Part shown: piece after piece, positions 16,907-25,551 of the stretch
How positions within the stretch are numbered: position 1 is the first letter of the stretch
Layout: each line of letters starts with the position of its first letter
Assembly: GCA_017552435.1 (NCBI GenBank)
Contig: JAFZPZ010000047.1
Location: forward strand, 1 to 57,957
Direction of reading: 5' to 3'
From: Bacteroidaceae bacterium
Lineage (GTDB): Bacteria; Bacteroidota; Bacteroidia; Bacteroidales; Bacteroidaceae
DNA length: 57,957 bases
Translations under genes and position numbers: made by a program
The notes under the pieces: model-generated
Told to the model about the DNA's origin: nothing
Databases searched by the model: none
Seen by the model: only the letters and a program-made list of their open reading frames with translations

Positions 16907-17803
16907 GTGAAGAAGATGAGTGACGAGCAAAAATGGGCAGGAACGACGTATGGCAACGACTGGATGCACCGGTGGCTCATCCGTATGCTTCGCTATGTCG
17001 ATACACGGGTATTCTACCTTTTTGTAGCAGTCTTTGTCATCCCTGTCTGCTTATTTTTGAATCCGAGTTCCGGTATTTGTTACCGTTATTTTCACAGACG
17101 CATCGGATATGGTAGACTGAAGTCTTCATGGATGACTTACGTCAACCATTGTCTTTTCGGACAGGTCGTAATTGACAAATTCGCCATGTATGCGGGAAAG
17201 AAGTTTGACATTGAGATTGAAAACTTCGATGCCCTCCTTCGTCTGGTTACCAAGAAAGAAGGTTTCGTACAGATGAGTGCACATGTCGGCAATTATGAGA
17301 TAGCTGGCTATACGCTTCCTATCCAAAACAAACGATTAAATGCTTTGGTTTTTGCCGGCGAAAAGGCATCCGTCATGAGAAATCGCGACAGGATGTTTGC
17401 AGACACGAACATCCACATGATTGCCATTCGTCAGGACATGAGCCACCTCTTTGAAATAGAAAGGGCACTGGCCGATGGTGATATAGTCAGTATGCCTGCC
17501 GACCGCATCTTCGGCTCACAAAAGTTCATCGAGCATGATTTCCTTGGTGCAAAGGCAAGATTCCCGCTCGGTCCGTTTTCTGTTGCCACGATGCGCGAAC
17601 TCGATGTTCTGACTGTAAATGTTATGAAAACTTCGCTCCGAAGCTACAAAATCTACGTCACACCCCTCCATTACGACAAGACAGCTACACGCAAGGAACA
17701 GATAAGGCAGCTATCCTTGTCGTATGCCAGCGAATTGGAGAAACGCGTCCGCCAGTATCCCACACAATGGTACAATTATTTTGAGTTCTGGAAGAATGAT
17801 TAG
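16907..17803 (+). CDS. LpxL/HtrB-like lysophospholipid acyltransferase
   Basis: 298 residues with one N-terminal membrane segment (VFYLFVAVFVIPVCLFL) and the HX4E catalytic motif in SAHVGNYEIAG. This is the lauroyl/myristoyl acyltransferase family that moves acyl groups from ACP to a lipid acceptor. In aryl-polyene clusters such an enzyme is thought to attach the polyene chain to the lipid anchor. ATG 16916 is an equally good start. It overlaps the next KS gene by 8 bp. Confidence 0.8.
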   Translation: MKKMSDEQKWAGTTYGNDWMHRWLIRMLRYVDTRVFYLFVAVFVIPVCLFLNPSSGICYRYFHRRIGYGRLKSSWMTYVNHCLFGQVVIDKFAMYAGKKFDIEIENFDALLRLVTKKEGFVQMSAHVGNYEIAGYTLPIQNKRLNALVFAGEKASVMRNRDRMFADTNIHMIAIRQDMSHLFEIERALADGDIVSMPADRIFGSQKFIEHDFLGAKARFPLGPFSVATMRELDVLTVNVMKTSLRSYKIYVTPLHYDKTATRKEQIRQLSLSYASELEKRVRQYPTQWYNYFEFWKND

Positions 17804-19469
17804 CATCCTATCTACCAACATCACATCGCCTTTGGGTTTCACGACAGAGCAGAACTATCGGACCGTCCGCTCCGGAGTATTTGCATTGCGGCGCTATGAG
17901 GGTCTGTGGGGGGTACCAGAACCTTTCACCGCTTCCCTCTTCAGCGAGGAGCAAAGAGCAGCACTTGCCACCCCCGGATATACGTTCTTCGAAGCCATCG
18001 CCATTCATTCCGTTCGCGAGGCACTTTCTCGTGTCGCGCTCGACCTCGCCTCACCCCGGGTCATCTTCATCTTGAGCACCACAAAGGGTAACATCGGACA
18101 GTCACCCACCCTGGCGGCACAAAGGATAGCAGAGGCCGTCGGAATAACGACAAAGCCTATTGTCGTCTGCAACGCCTGTGTCTCAGGCCTTTCTGCCCAG
18201 TTGCTCGCCGACCGCCTTCTATCTGCAGGCCTCTACGATTATGCCATTGTGATTGGGGCTGAGGAACAGTCGGCATTCATCGTATCGGGCTTCCAGTCGC
18301 TGAAGGCAGTTTCGGATAATCCTTGTCGCCCCTTCGACATCGAGCGCATCGGTCTCAATCCAGGTGAAGCGGCCGCCACCATCATCTTCGGACCTCCAGC
18401 TTCGAGTTCCTGGACATTCGTGGGGGGAGCGGCCCAGAACGATGCCTACCACAACATTTCCCCGTCGCCCCGGGCCGATGGGTGCATCCTTGCTATCCTG
18501 GCCGCCATTCACGACTGGGACATGTCCCTGTTAGCCACAGTTTGTGTGCATGGCACAGCCACCCTATACAACGACCAGATGGAATCCATCGCCATACAAA
18601 GGACAGGACTCTCGGACATCCCTCTGTCAGCTCTGAAGGGCTATTATGGTCATACGATGGGAGCAGCCGGAGTGCTAGAGACCATCTTGACCATGTGTGC
18701 CACAGACGAAGGTATAGTCCTTTCCCCGAAAGGTTTTACGGAACTTGGCGTCAGCGGAAAGGTCCGCATCAGCAGCGGGAGCTGTCCGAACCGTGGAACC
18801 TCTTTCCTGAAACTCCTCTCAGGCTTTGGCGGTTGCAACGTTGCGGGGTTGTATGCAAAGGATTCTCGGGCACCCTTCGGGAGGAGTGATTGCCGGCCGT
18901 CAATTGCCAATTGTCAAGTCATTAAGACACATACCGTGAGCATTACGCCTCAGTGGGCTACTATCGACGGGCAGAAGCTGCCAGTCATGGAAACCGGAAA
19001 AGAGTTGCTGACGGAAATCTACAGAAAGCAGATTGGGAACTATCCCAAGTTTTACAAGATGGACATTCTGACGCGTCTGGCTTTTGTGGCATCCGAACTG
19101 CTCATCAAAGTTGTGGGGGAAATTGGGGAAGAGCCGGCCATCATCCTCTTCAATCACTCCTCCTCCCTTGCCCAGGACCGCAAGTTTCTTAAGAACATCA
19201 GCAATGCGGATAACTTTTTCCCCAGTCCTTCCGTTTTTGTATATACCTTGCCCAATATTACCACAGGTGAAATAGCTATCCGCCATCACTATCAGGGCGA
19301 GACCTCGTTCTATATTCTTCCCGAAAAAGACGAAATCCTGATGCAGCAGATACTGGAAGCAACCCTGAACCAGGGCGGTGCCTGTGCTGCCATCAGCGGA
19401 TGGGTGGATGCAGAAACAGATACATCATTCGAATGTGAACTGTCAACCTACGTGACAAGTAAATTATAA
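17796..19469 (+). CDS. Ketosynthase fused to a second, short KS-like domain (A)
   Basis: 557 residues from ATG 17796, overlapping the previous gene by 8 bp. The N-terminal ~365 residues are a KS with VVCNACVSGLSA (Cys128), VCVHGTATLYND (His252) and KGYYGHTMGAAG (His286). After a linker (about 366-385) containing a heptamer-repeat scar (18900-18918), a ~170-residue region with LFNHSSSLAQDRKFL and SPSVFVYTLPNITTGEIA follows. It resembles the small ketoacyl-synt_2 proteins found as separate genes in aryl-polyene clusters. The partner domain seems to lack a KS nucleophile and may be a chain-length-type partner. Confidence 0.8.
   Translation: MISILSTNITSPLGFTTEQNYRTVRSGVFALRRYEGLWGVPEPFTASLFSEEQRAALATPGYTFFEAIAIHSVREALSRVALDLASPRVIFILSTTKGNIGQSPTLAAQRIAEAVGITTKPIVVCNACVSGLSAQLLADRLLSAGLYDYAIVIGAEEQSAFIVSGFQSLKAVSDNPCRPFDIERIGLNPGEAAATIIFGPPASSSWTFVGGAAQNDAYHNISPSPRADGCILAILAAIHDWDMSLLATVCVHGTATLYNDQMESIAIQRTGLSDIPLSALKGYYGHTMGAAGVLETILTMCATDEGIVLSPKGFTELGVSGKVRISSGSCPNRGTSFLKLLSGFGGCNVAGLYAKDSRAPFGRSDCRPSIANCQVIKTHTVSITPQWATIDGQKLPVMETGKELLTEIYRKQIGNYPKFYKMDILTRLAFVASELLIKVVGEIGEEPAIILFNHSSSLAQDRKFLKNISNADNFFPSPSVFVYTLPNITTGEIAIRHHYQGETSFYILPEKDEILMQQILEATLNQGGACAAISGWVDAETDTSFECELSTYVTSKL
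18898..18920. repeat. Heptamer-repeat scar inside a KS gene
   Basis: TCAATTGCCAATTGTCAAG is a two-unit version of the intergenic ATTGACA-type arrays. It encodes SIANCQ in the linker between the two KS-like domains and keeps the frame. Confidence 0.5.
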
Positions 19470-19491
19470 ATGCTAAATCAAAAATGAATAG

Positions 19492-19752
19492 ATGGAACAG
19501 TTAATCAACGACTTGAAACTCCAAATCAAAGAAGCCCTCAACCTGGAAGAACTTACCGTGGAGGATTTCGATGAGAATGCACCACTCTTCGGAGAAGACG
19601 GCATCGGCCTCGACTCCATCGACATTCTTGAACTCATTGTGTTGCTTGAGAAGCAATATGGCATACGTTTGTCTAACCCGAAAGAAGGTAAGGCCATCTT
19701 TCAGAGTGTTAAGACTATCGCCGAATACGTACAGGCAAATCGCAAAAAATAG
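19492..19752 (+). CDS. Acyl carrier protein 2
   Basis: 86 residues with the carrier motif GIGLDSIDILELIV (Ser42) and acidic helices. It differs clearly from ACP 1 and ACP 3, which suggests each ACP serves a separate step, such as starter loading, extension or transfer. It sits between the two fused KS genes. Confidence 0.9.
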   Translation: MEQLINDLKLQIKEALNLEELTVEDFDENAPLFGEDGIGLDSIDILELIVLLEKQYGIRLSNPKEGKAIFQSVKTIAEYVQANRKK

Positions 19753-19788
19753 AGCCCAATTCCCTTTAAGATGATTTGTTAACAGTAA

Positions 19789-21531
19789 ATGGAAGGTATT
19801 GCAATAACAGGATACGGCATCGTCTGTGCTATTGGCAACGACGCATCGTCTGTCCTCCGTTCTCTTCGGGCAAAGCGAACGGGGATAGGATCCATGCGCT
19901 ATCTCCAGTCCTGTCACCGGGAATTGCCTGTTGGCGAAGTTAAACTTTCAAACGGGGAGATGAAGCGGATGCTTGGAATGGATGATGCAGCCATCATCAG
20001 CCGCACTGTCCTGATGGGAGCCATCGCTATCCGTCAGGCTATGAATCATGCCAATCTTTCTATAAAGGGGAAGCGAGTGGTAGTTATCTCCGGCACAACT
20101 GTCGGTGGGATGGATATCACCGAGCGCTATTTCCTGCGGATGCAGGAAGACGATACCCTGCTTCCTCTTATTGAGAAGCACGATTGCGGCAGCTCCACCC
20201 GCGAGATGGCAGACCTCGCCGGCCTAAAGGAAGCGGAAGTATGCGCCATCTCTACTGCCTGTTCCTCTGCTGCCAACGCTATCATTGTCGGCTCAGAGAT
20301 GCTTCAAAATGATGAGGCTGATATCGTCATAGCTGGCGGTACAGAGGCATTGAGCCGCTTCCACCTGAGCGGGTTCAATTCATTGATGATTCTGGACAGG
20401 GAATGTTGCCGTCCTTTTGATAAGAAACGTGCAGGGTTGAATCTGGGCGAAGGAGCCGCCTATGTCGTGCTCCAGAAAAGACTCTCTGGAGAGCTCTTTG
20501 TCCGCGGTTATGCCAACCGTTGCGATGCCTTTCACCAGACAGCATCCTCGGAGAACGGCGAAGGAGCCTTCCTTGCTATGAGCGAAGCTTTGCAGATGGC
20601 AGGCCTTAAACCCCAGAATATCCAATACATCAATGCACACGGAACAGGTACGCCCAACAATGATTCCAGCGAGAGTGCGGCCATCCGTCGCATTTTCGGA
20701 GAGCATATTCCACTTGTTTCAAGTACGAAAGGTTTCACAGGACATACTACTTCTGCTTCAGGCTCCATAGAGACTGTCATCAGCCTGTTAGCACTCCAAA
20801 ACGACTTTGTTCCCGCAAGTCTTGGCTGTCAGGAACAGGACGATGCCTGTATCGCCCCAACTCAAAGTGTTGATACCATTTCGTTGGAGAATATCCTCTG
20901 TAACTCCTTTGGTTTTGGTGGCAATGACTCGGCGTTGGTAATTAGTAAAACTCCAGCTCCTCTCAGAGTAGATAGGAAATATAAAGAGGCAGAAGCGAAA
21001 GTTCTCGCAGAAGAGACTATTACTGATATAGATCAATTGAAAGACTACCGCGAATTCATTTCTGCTGGAGAGAGTCGCCGTATGGGTAGGCTCATGAAGG
21101 CAGCCACCATTACATCGCTCAAGGCTCTTCGGAAGGCTGGCATAGAACGTCCGGATGCCATTATCACTGCCACAGCTTATGGTATGCTCGAGACAAGCGA
21201 GAAGTTTCTCATCGATATGTTGGAGAATGGTGAGGATACACTCAGCCCGACGCTCTTCATGCAAAGCACCCACAATACATTGAGTTCCGCAATTGCCATT
21301 CGGACAAAATGTCATGGTTACAATGTAACGTATTCCCAGGGTACTCACTCGTTTGCATGGGCACTTCGTGATGCTCGGCGACTGATAGAAAGTGGAAAGG
21401 TAAAGACAGTTCTTGTGGGGTGTCATGACGAAGCAACTCCCACGTTTCAGGATTTCTTCCGTCGCCAGGGAAAGCCTGTGCCACCAACACTCTATTCGAA
21501 AAGTATAGTTCTTGGATGCATAACTTCTTAA
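19789..21531 (+). CDS. Ketosynthase fused to a second, short KS-like domain (B)
   Basis: 580 residues. The N-terminal KS has STACSSAANA (Cys158), NAHGTGTPNND and KGFTGHTTSASG, ending in NSFGFGGNDSALVIS. From about residue 395 a second region (RMGRLMKAATITSLKALRKA, SPTLFMQSTHNTLSSAIA, YSQGTHSFAWALRDARRL) matches the ketoacyl-synt_2 pattern, where the nucleophile is replaced. It is organised like protein A upstream, so the pair may act as KS/KS-like heterodimers. The stop is followed by a TTTTAACTTT-type short-repeat array. Confidence 0.82.
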   Translation: MEGIAITGYGIVCAIGNDASSVLRSLRAKRTGIGSMRYLQSCHRELPVGEVKLSNGEMKRMLGMDDAAIISRTVLMGAIAIRQAMNHANLSIKGKRVVVISGTTVGGMDITERYFLRMQEDDTLLPLIEKHDCGSSTREMADLAGLKEAEVCAISTACSSAANAIIVGSEMLQNDEADIVIAGGTEALSRFHLSGFNSLMILDRECCRPFDKKRAGLNLGEGAAYVVLQKRLSGELFVRGYANRCDAFHQTASSENGEGAFLAMSEALQMAGLKPQNIQYINAHGTGTPNNDSSESAAIRRIFGEHIPLVSSTKGFTGHTTSASGSIETVISLLALQNDFVPASLGCQEQDDACIAPTQSVDTISLENILCNSFGFGGNDSALVISKTPAPLRVDRKYKEAEAKVLAEETITDIDQLKDYREFISAGESRRMGRLMKAATITSLKALRKAGIERPDAIITATAYGMLETSEKFLIDMLENGEDTLSPTLFMQSTHNTLSSAIAIRTKCHGYNVTYSQGTHSFAWALRDARRLIESGKVKTVLVGCHDEATPTFQDFFRRQGKPVPPTLYSKSIVLGCITS

Positions 21532-21572
21532 CTTCTAAACTTTATAACTTTTAACCTTTTAACTTTGAGTTA

Positions 21573-21923
21573 ATGCCTCTCTTACTATTAGCTATCATAC
21601 AGAGTCTCTTGCTGGCCGGAGGCCAGGTTTTTTTGAAGCTTGCACTTTCACGGATGGATCCTTTTGGCTGGAACTGGGGCTTTTGGGGCTCTTTGCTCAC
21701 GAATTGGCACTTTGCCCTTTGCGGATTATTATATGGCGCAAGTACGCTGCTTTGGTTCTATATCATCAAACACTTCCCATTCAGTATGGCATATCCTCTG
21801 GTGTCGCTGAGCTATGTGTTTGGCATGATAGCAGCGATGATAATTTTTCACGAAGAAGTAAGCGTAACAAAATGGGCAGGTGTCTTGCTCATCATGGCTG
21901 GATGTTACTTTATAGCAAAATAA
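21573..21923 (+). CDS. Four-helix SMR/EamA-like membrane transporter
   Basis: 116 residues with four membrane segments, beginning LLLLAIIQSLLLAGGQVFLK, and a PLVSLSYVFGMIAAMIIF segment typical of small multidrug-resistance or ArnE-like half-EamA proteins. By analogy with ArnE/F it could flip a lipid-linked intermediate across the inner membrane. LolA follows 4 bp later. Confidence 0.7.
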   Translation: MPLLLLAIIQSLLLAGGQVFLKLALSRMDPFGWNWGFWGSLLTNWHFALCGLLYGASTLLWFYIIKHFPFSMAYPLVSLSYVFGMIAAMIIFHEEVSVTKWAGVLLIMAGCYFIAK

Positions 21924-21927
21924 GGAA

Positions 21928-22533
21928 ATGAGAACGCTATTATTTTCTATTATCTATTGCTTATCTGTCAGTCTCTCGGCACAGACCCTGAGTGAGCAGG
22001 ATATTATACAGAGAATGGCATCTGCTGCAGATGAGATAAAAACTATTCAATGCAACTTCACCCAGACTAGGCACATGAAGATGCTGGGCAAGGGACAGGT
22101 TTCAAAAGGCAGAATGTATTGCAAGCAGCCCGACAAGCTTCGATGGGAATACACCACACCTCGTACCAATACCCTTATCATGAACGGTGCCGATGTTCGC
22201 TTACGGAAAGAAGAAACAGCCAATACTAGCAAGAATAGGTTCATCGAGGAGATGGCGCGAATGATAATGAATAGCGTCGCTGGGAAATGCTTAACAGATA
22301 ACAAGTCTTTCCAAGTGACTGCCAATGAAATGCCGAAAGAGTATGTCGTGACTCTTCTTCCGTTGAGAAAAGAAATGAAGAGGATTTATTCCAAGCTTGT
22401 CCTGCATTTTGACATAAAGCAATCTACAGTAACAGAGGTGGAACTGTTCGAAAAGAGCGGTGATTCCACGGTTATCGAACTATATGACATTCAAATCAAC
22501 GGGCAAATCAATCCAGAGATGTTCGTTTTTTAG
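21928..22533 (+). CDS. LolA-like periplasmic lipoprotein carrier
   Basis: 201 residues. A signal peptide ends around SLSAQ; the mature part has the LolA pattern (IKTIQCNFTQTRHMKMLGKG, QPDKLRWEYTTP, IMNGADVRL). LolA chaperones lipoproteins across the periplasm. Dedicated LolA homologues accompany aryl-polyene clusters, where they are thought to help move the lipid to the outer membrane together with an MMPL exporter (29067 here). Confidence 0.8.
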   Translation: MRTLLFSIIYCLSVSLSAQTLSEQDIIQRMASAADEIKTIQCNFTQTRHMKMLGKGQVSKGRMYCKQPDKLRWEYTTPRTNTLIMNGADVRLRKEETANTSKNRFIEEMARMIMNSVAGKCLTDNKSFQVTANEMPKEYVVTLLPLRKEMKRIYSKLVLHFDIKQSTVTEVELFEKSGDSTVIELYDIQINGQINPEMFVF

Positions 22534-22558
22534 TGTCAATAAGAAAAAAGGGTAAAAC

Positions 22559-24058
22559 ATGAACCTTAATCAACGTCAAACACTTCACGACCGGGGTATC
22601 TGTGTGGTAATTCCTACATACAATAATGCAGGAACCATCGCCGATGTCGTTCAACATGCTCTTGTGCAGTGCCTTGACGTGATTGTCGTCTCTGACGGTT
22701 GCACCGACAATACACTTGAAATTCTTCGAGAGATTGAAGGTATTACGATTGTTGCGTATGAGAAGAATGCGGGTAAAGGTATAGCCCTTAAGCGAGGTCT
22801 CCGCAAAGCACTTGATATGGGCTTCGCCTATGCCATAACAATGGATGCCGACGGTCAGCATTTTCCAGAGGACATTCCCCTCATGCTTCGTGCCAACCAG
22901 CAGCACCCTGGTGCTCTCATAATTGGACAGCGGAAACAACTTGAAGAGGCGGAACGTAGCGCAGGTAGCAAGTTCGCAAATTCTTTCAGCAATTTCTGGT
23001 TTGCTGTTCAGACAGGTCATTACCTTCGGGATACACAGACGGGATACCGACTCTATCCTTTGAAGAAGTTTTACGGGCTGTCTCTGCTTACTTCACGTTA
23101 TGAGGCGGAGCTCGAGCTGCTTGTCTTCGCTTCATGGCACGGCATCAAGTTGGTTTCTACGCCCGTGAGTGTCTATTATCCTCCATCGGAAAAGCGTGTG
23201 TCGCATTTCCGTCCAGCCTGGGACTTCTCACGCATTTTCATCCTTAACACAATTCTATGGGTTTTGGCTGTTGTTTATGGATTGCCACTAGCGATTTGGC
23301 GCAATTTGATGATTGTGTTGCGTACCATTTACTCTCTACTTTTCTTTGTCATTTCCATCTTTTTCATTGTTACCCCGGCTGCAATGCTTTGTGTGTTGAC
23401 AATCAGGAATCTGGAGAAAAAACGTCTTAGCATTCATTACATGCTTTGGAATTTTGCCCGGTTCGTCACTTTGTGGCACGGCATCCCCGGTGTCAAATTT
23501 TCCATCTGCAATCCATATAACGAAGATTTTCAGAAACCTGCCATCATCATTTGCAATCATCAATCACACCTCGATTTGTTGACTATGCTTATACACACAC
23601 CCAAACTCGTGTGCTTGACCAAAGATTGGGTATGGAACAACCCCTTTTATGGTTATATCATTCGCAATGCAGAATATTATCCTGTGTCAGAAGGCTTGGA
23701 CAAATTGATGCCTAAGTTGCGGTCGCTCATTGGCAGAGGCTACAGTATCGTTATATATCCTGAAGGGACACGCTCTCCAGATTGCTCAATCACTCGCTTT
23801 CATCAGGGCGCTTTCTATTTAGCCAAACAACTTAATGTGGATATTCTTCCACTTGTATTATACGGAGCAGGGAAGGCACTGCCAAAGAAGGGGTTACACC
23901 TTCGTAAATGGCCCATTAGAATCGAGATTGATACTAGAATTAGCCCCGAAAGGCTTCAGTCTTTGGGACAGACGCCAATAGAGCAGGCCTCCAGCTTGAG
24001 GAAGTACTATAAACATAGATATACCGATATTGCAAACTGGGTAGAACAGGATGTCTAA
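22559..24058 (+). CDS. Glycosyltransferase family 2 fused to PlsC-like acyltransferase
   Basis: 499 residues. Residues 12-230 are GT2: VVIPTYNNAGTI, VSDGCTDNT, ITMDADGQHF (DxD-like) and QTGYRLY. Two membrane segments (about 225-275) follow. The C-terminal part is a PlsC acyltransferase with HX4D in NHQSHLD, and YPEGTRS. One polypeptide may therefore glycosylate and acylate the same lipid at the inner membrane. It overlaps the next gene by 8 bp. Confidence 0.85.
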   Translation: MNLNQRQTLHDRGICVVIPTYNNAGTIADVVQHALVQCLDVIVVSDGCTDNTLEILREIEGITIVAYEKNAGKGIALKRGLRKALDMGFAYAITMDADGQHFPEDIPLMLRANQQHPGALIIGQRKQLEEAERSAGSKFANSFSNFWFAVQTGHYLRDTQTGYRLYPLKKFYGLSLLTSRYEAELELLVFASWHGIKLVSTPVSVYYPPSEKRVSHFRPAWDFSRIFILNTILWVLAVVYGLPLAIWRNLMIVLRTIYSLLFFVISIFFIVTPAAMLCVLTIRNLEKKRLSIHYMLWNFARFVTLWHGIPGVKFSICNPYNEDFQKPAIIICNHQSHLDLLTMLIHTPKLVCLTKDWVWNNPFYGYIIRNAEYYPVSEGLDKLMPKLRSLIGRGYSIVIYPEGTRSPDCSITRFHQGAFYLAKQLNVDILPLVLYGAGKALPKKGLHLRKWPIRIEIDTRISPERLQSLGQTPIEQASSLRKYYKHRYTDIANWVEQDV

Positions 24059-25541
24059 GGTTATCATTATAGGCTCGGGATTTGGCGGTCTCTCTTGCGG
24101 CTATATCCTCCAGAAGAACGGATACGACGTAACCATTCTTGAGCAAGGAATGCAGATAGGAGGATGTCTGCAATGTTTCTTCCGTAATGGCGTCAAGTTC
24201 GAGACAGGAATGCACTTCATTGGCAGCGCTGCCAAGGGGCAGACGATGCATCGAATGATGAACTTCCTTGGATTGACCAACGTGAGACTAAGTGCCCTCG
24301 ACCCCCAAGGCTATGACACTATTGCTCTCGCCGGCGAACATTTTCGTTTCCCTAACGGGAGAGAAGCATTCATCGAACAGATGAGTGGCTATTTCCCAAA
24401 AGAGCAGGACAATCTCCGGCGTTACATGGACCTTGTCAATCGCATCGCATCGGCTTCGACCCTCAATTCTTTAACCTCTGCAGAACGCGATCTTGCGGCA
24501 AATACCGAGTATCAAACGCGAAGCATCAACCAGGTTCTCGAAGAGTATTTCCACGATGAAATGCTGCGAAATGTCCTTGTTGGCAATTTACCTCTCTATG
24601 CTGCCGAATGGGATAAGACACCTTTCTCCCAGCATGCTTTCATAATGGATTTCTATAACCAAAGTGCTTTTCGTATTGTTGGCGGTAGCGATGCTATAGC
24701 TCATTCTCTTACAAACTCTATTCATGAGATGGGAGGACAAGTTCTCACAGGCAAGAAAATCTGCCATATTTCCTGCAATAACACCCAAGCCATAGGTGTT
24801 GAGACTGCCGACGAATGCTTCCTTCCTGCTGATTATGTTATTAGCACCGTTCATCCGGCGCGTCTCTTGGAGATGTTGGATACAAGGCTTATCCGTCCTG
24901 CGTTCCGCAATCGTCTGGCGGGTATCTCAAATACTGTCGGCTGTTTTTCGCTCTATGTTAAGTTTCGGGAGAATGCGATGCCATACATGAATACCAACTA
25001 TTACGGCTATCGGACATCAAAGCCTTGGAACTGTGAGCGCTATTCGAGGAATGAATGGCCGAAAGGTTTTCTATACATGCATATGTGTCACGAAGATGGA
25101 GCGCGCTATGCTCGTAGCGGAGTGGTGCTGTCATATATGAATATGGAAGATGTCGCAAAATGGAAGGAAACGACTGTCGGTCATCGTGGTTCCGACTACG
25201 AGGACTTCAAACGTTGTTGTGCCGAACGTCTCATTGAAGAGGTCGAAAAACATCATCCAGGTTTCGCTTCTGCCATAGAGTGCTACAATACTTCAACGCC
25301 TCTCACATATTTGAATTATACGGGTACCGAGGATGGATCAATGTATGGTGTGGCAAAGGATATCTCTTCAGGCCCTGCTGGACGTGTTCCGTATCGTACC
25401 AAGATTCCAAATCTTCTGCTTGCTGGACAGAACGTTAATTCGCATGGCATGATGGGTGTTCTTGTCGGTACAATTGTTACTTGTAGCGAGCTAATTTCTG
25501 CGAAGAAACTGCAAGAACAGATTGAAGCTAAAGATAATTAA
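24051..25541 (+). CDS. RetSat/CrtI-like FAD-dependent oxidoreductase 1
   Basis: 496 residues. The FAD-binding N-terminus VIIIGSGFGGLSCGYIL continues into IGGCLQCFFRNGVKFETG, a pattern of retinol saturases and carotenoid isomerases/desaturases. The C-terminus GQNVNSHGMMGVLVGTIVT fits the same family. It probably reduces, desaturates or isomerises double bonds of the polyene. About 30-35% similar by eye to the next gene, consistent with an old duplication. Exact chemistry is unknown. Confidence 0.8.
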   Translation: MSKVIIIGSGFGGLSCGYILQKNGYDVTILEQGMQIGGCLQCFFRNGVKFETGMHFIGSAAKGQTMHRMMNFLGLTNVRLSALDPQGYDTIALAGEHFRFPNGREAFIEQMSGYFPKEQDNLRRYMDLVNRIASASTLNSLTSAERDLAANTEYQTRSINQVLEEYFHDEMLRNVLVGNLPLYAAEWDKTPFSQHAFIMDFYNQSAFRIVGGSDAIAHSLTNSIHEMGGQVLTGKKICHISCNNTQAIGVETADECFLPADYVISTVHPARLLEMLDTRLIRPAFRNRLAGISNTVGCFSLYVKFRENAMPYMNTNYYGYRTSKPWNCERYSRNEWPKGFLYMHMCHEDGARYARSGVVLSYMNMEDVAKWKETTVGHRGSDYEDFKRCCAERLIEEVEKHHPGFASAIECYNTSTPLTYLNYTGTEDGSMYGVAKDISSGPAGRVPYRTKIPNLLLAGQNVNSHGMMGVLVGTIVTCSELISAKKLQEQIEAKDN

Positions 25542-25551
25542 ATGTAATAAT

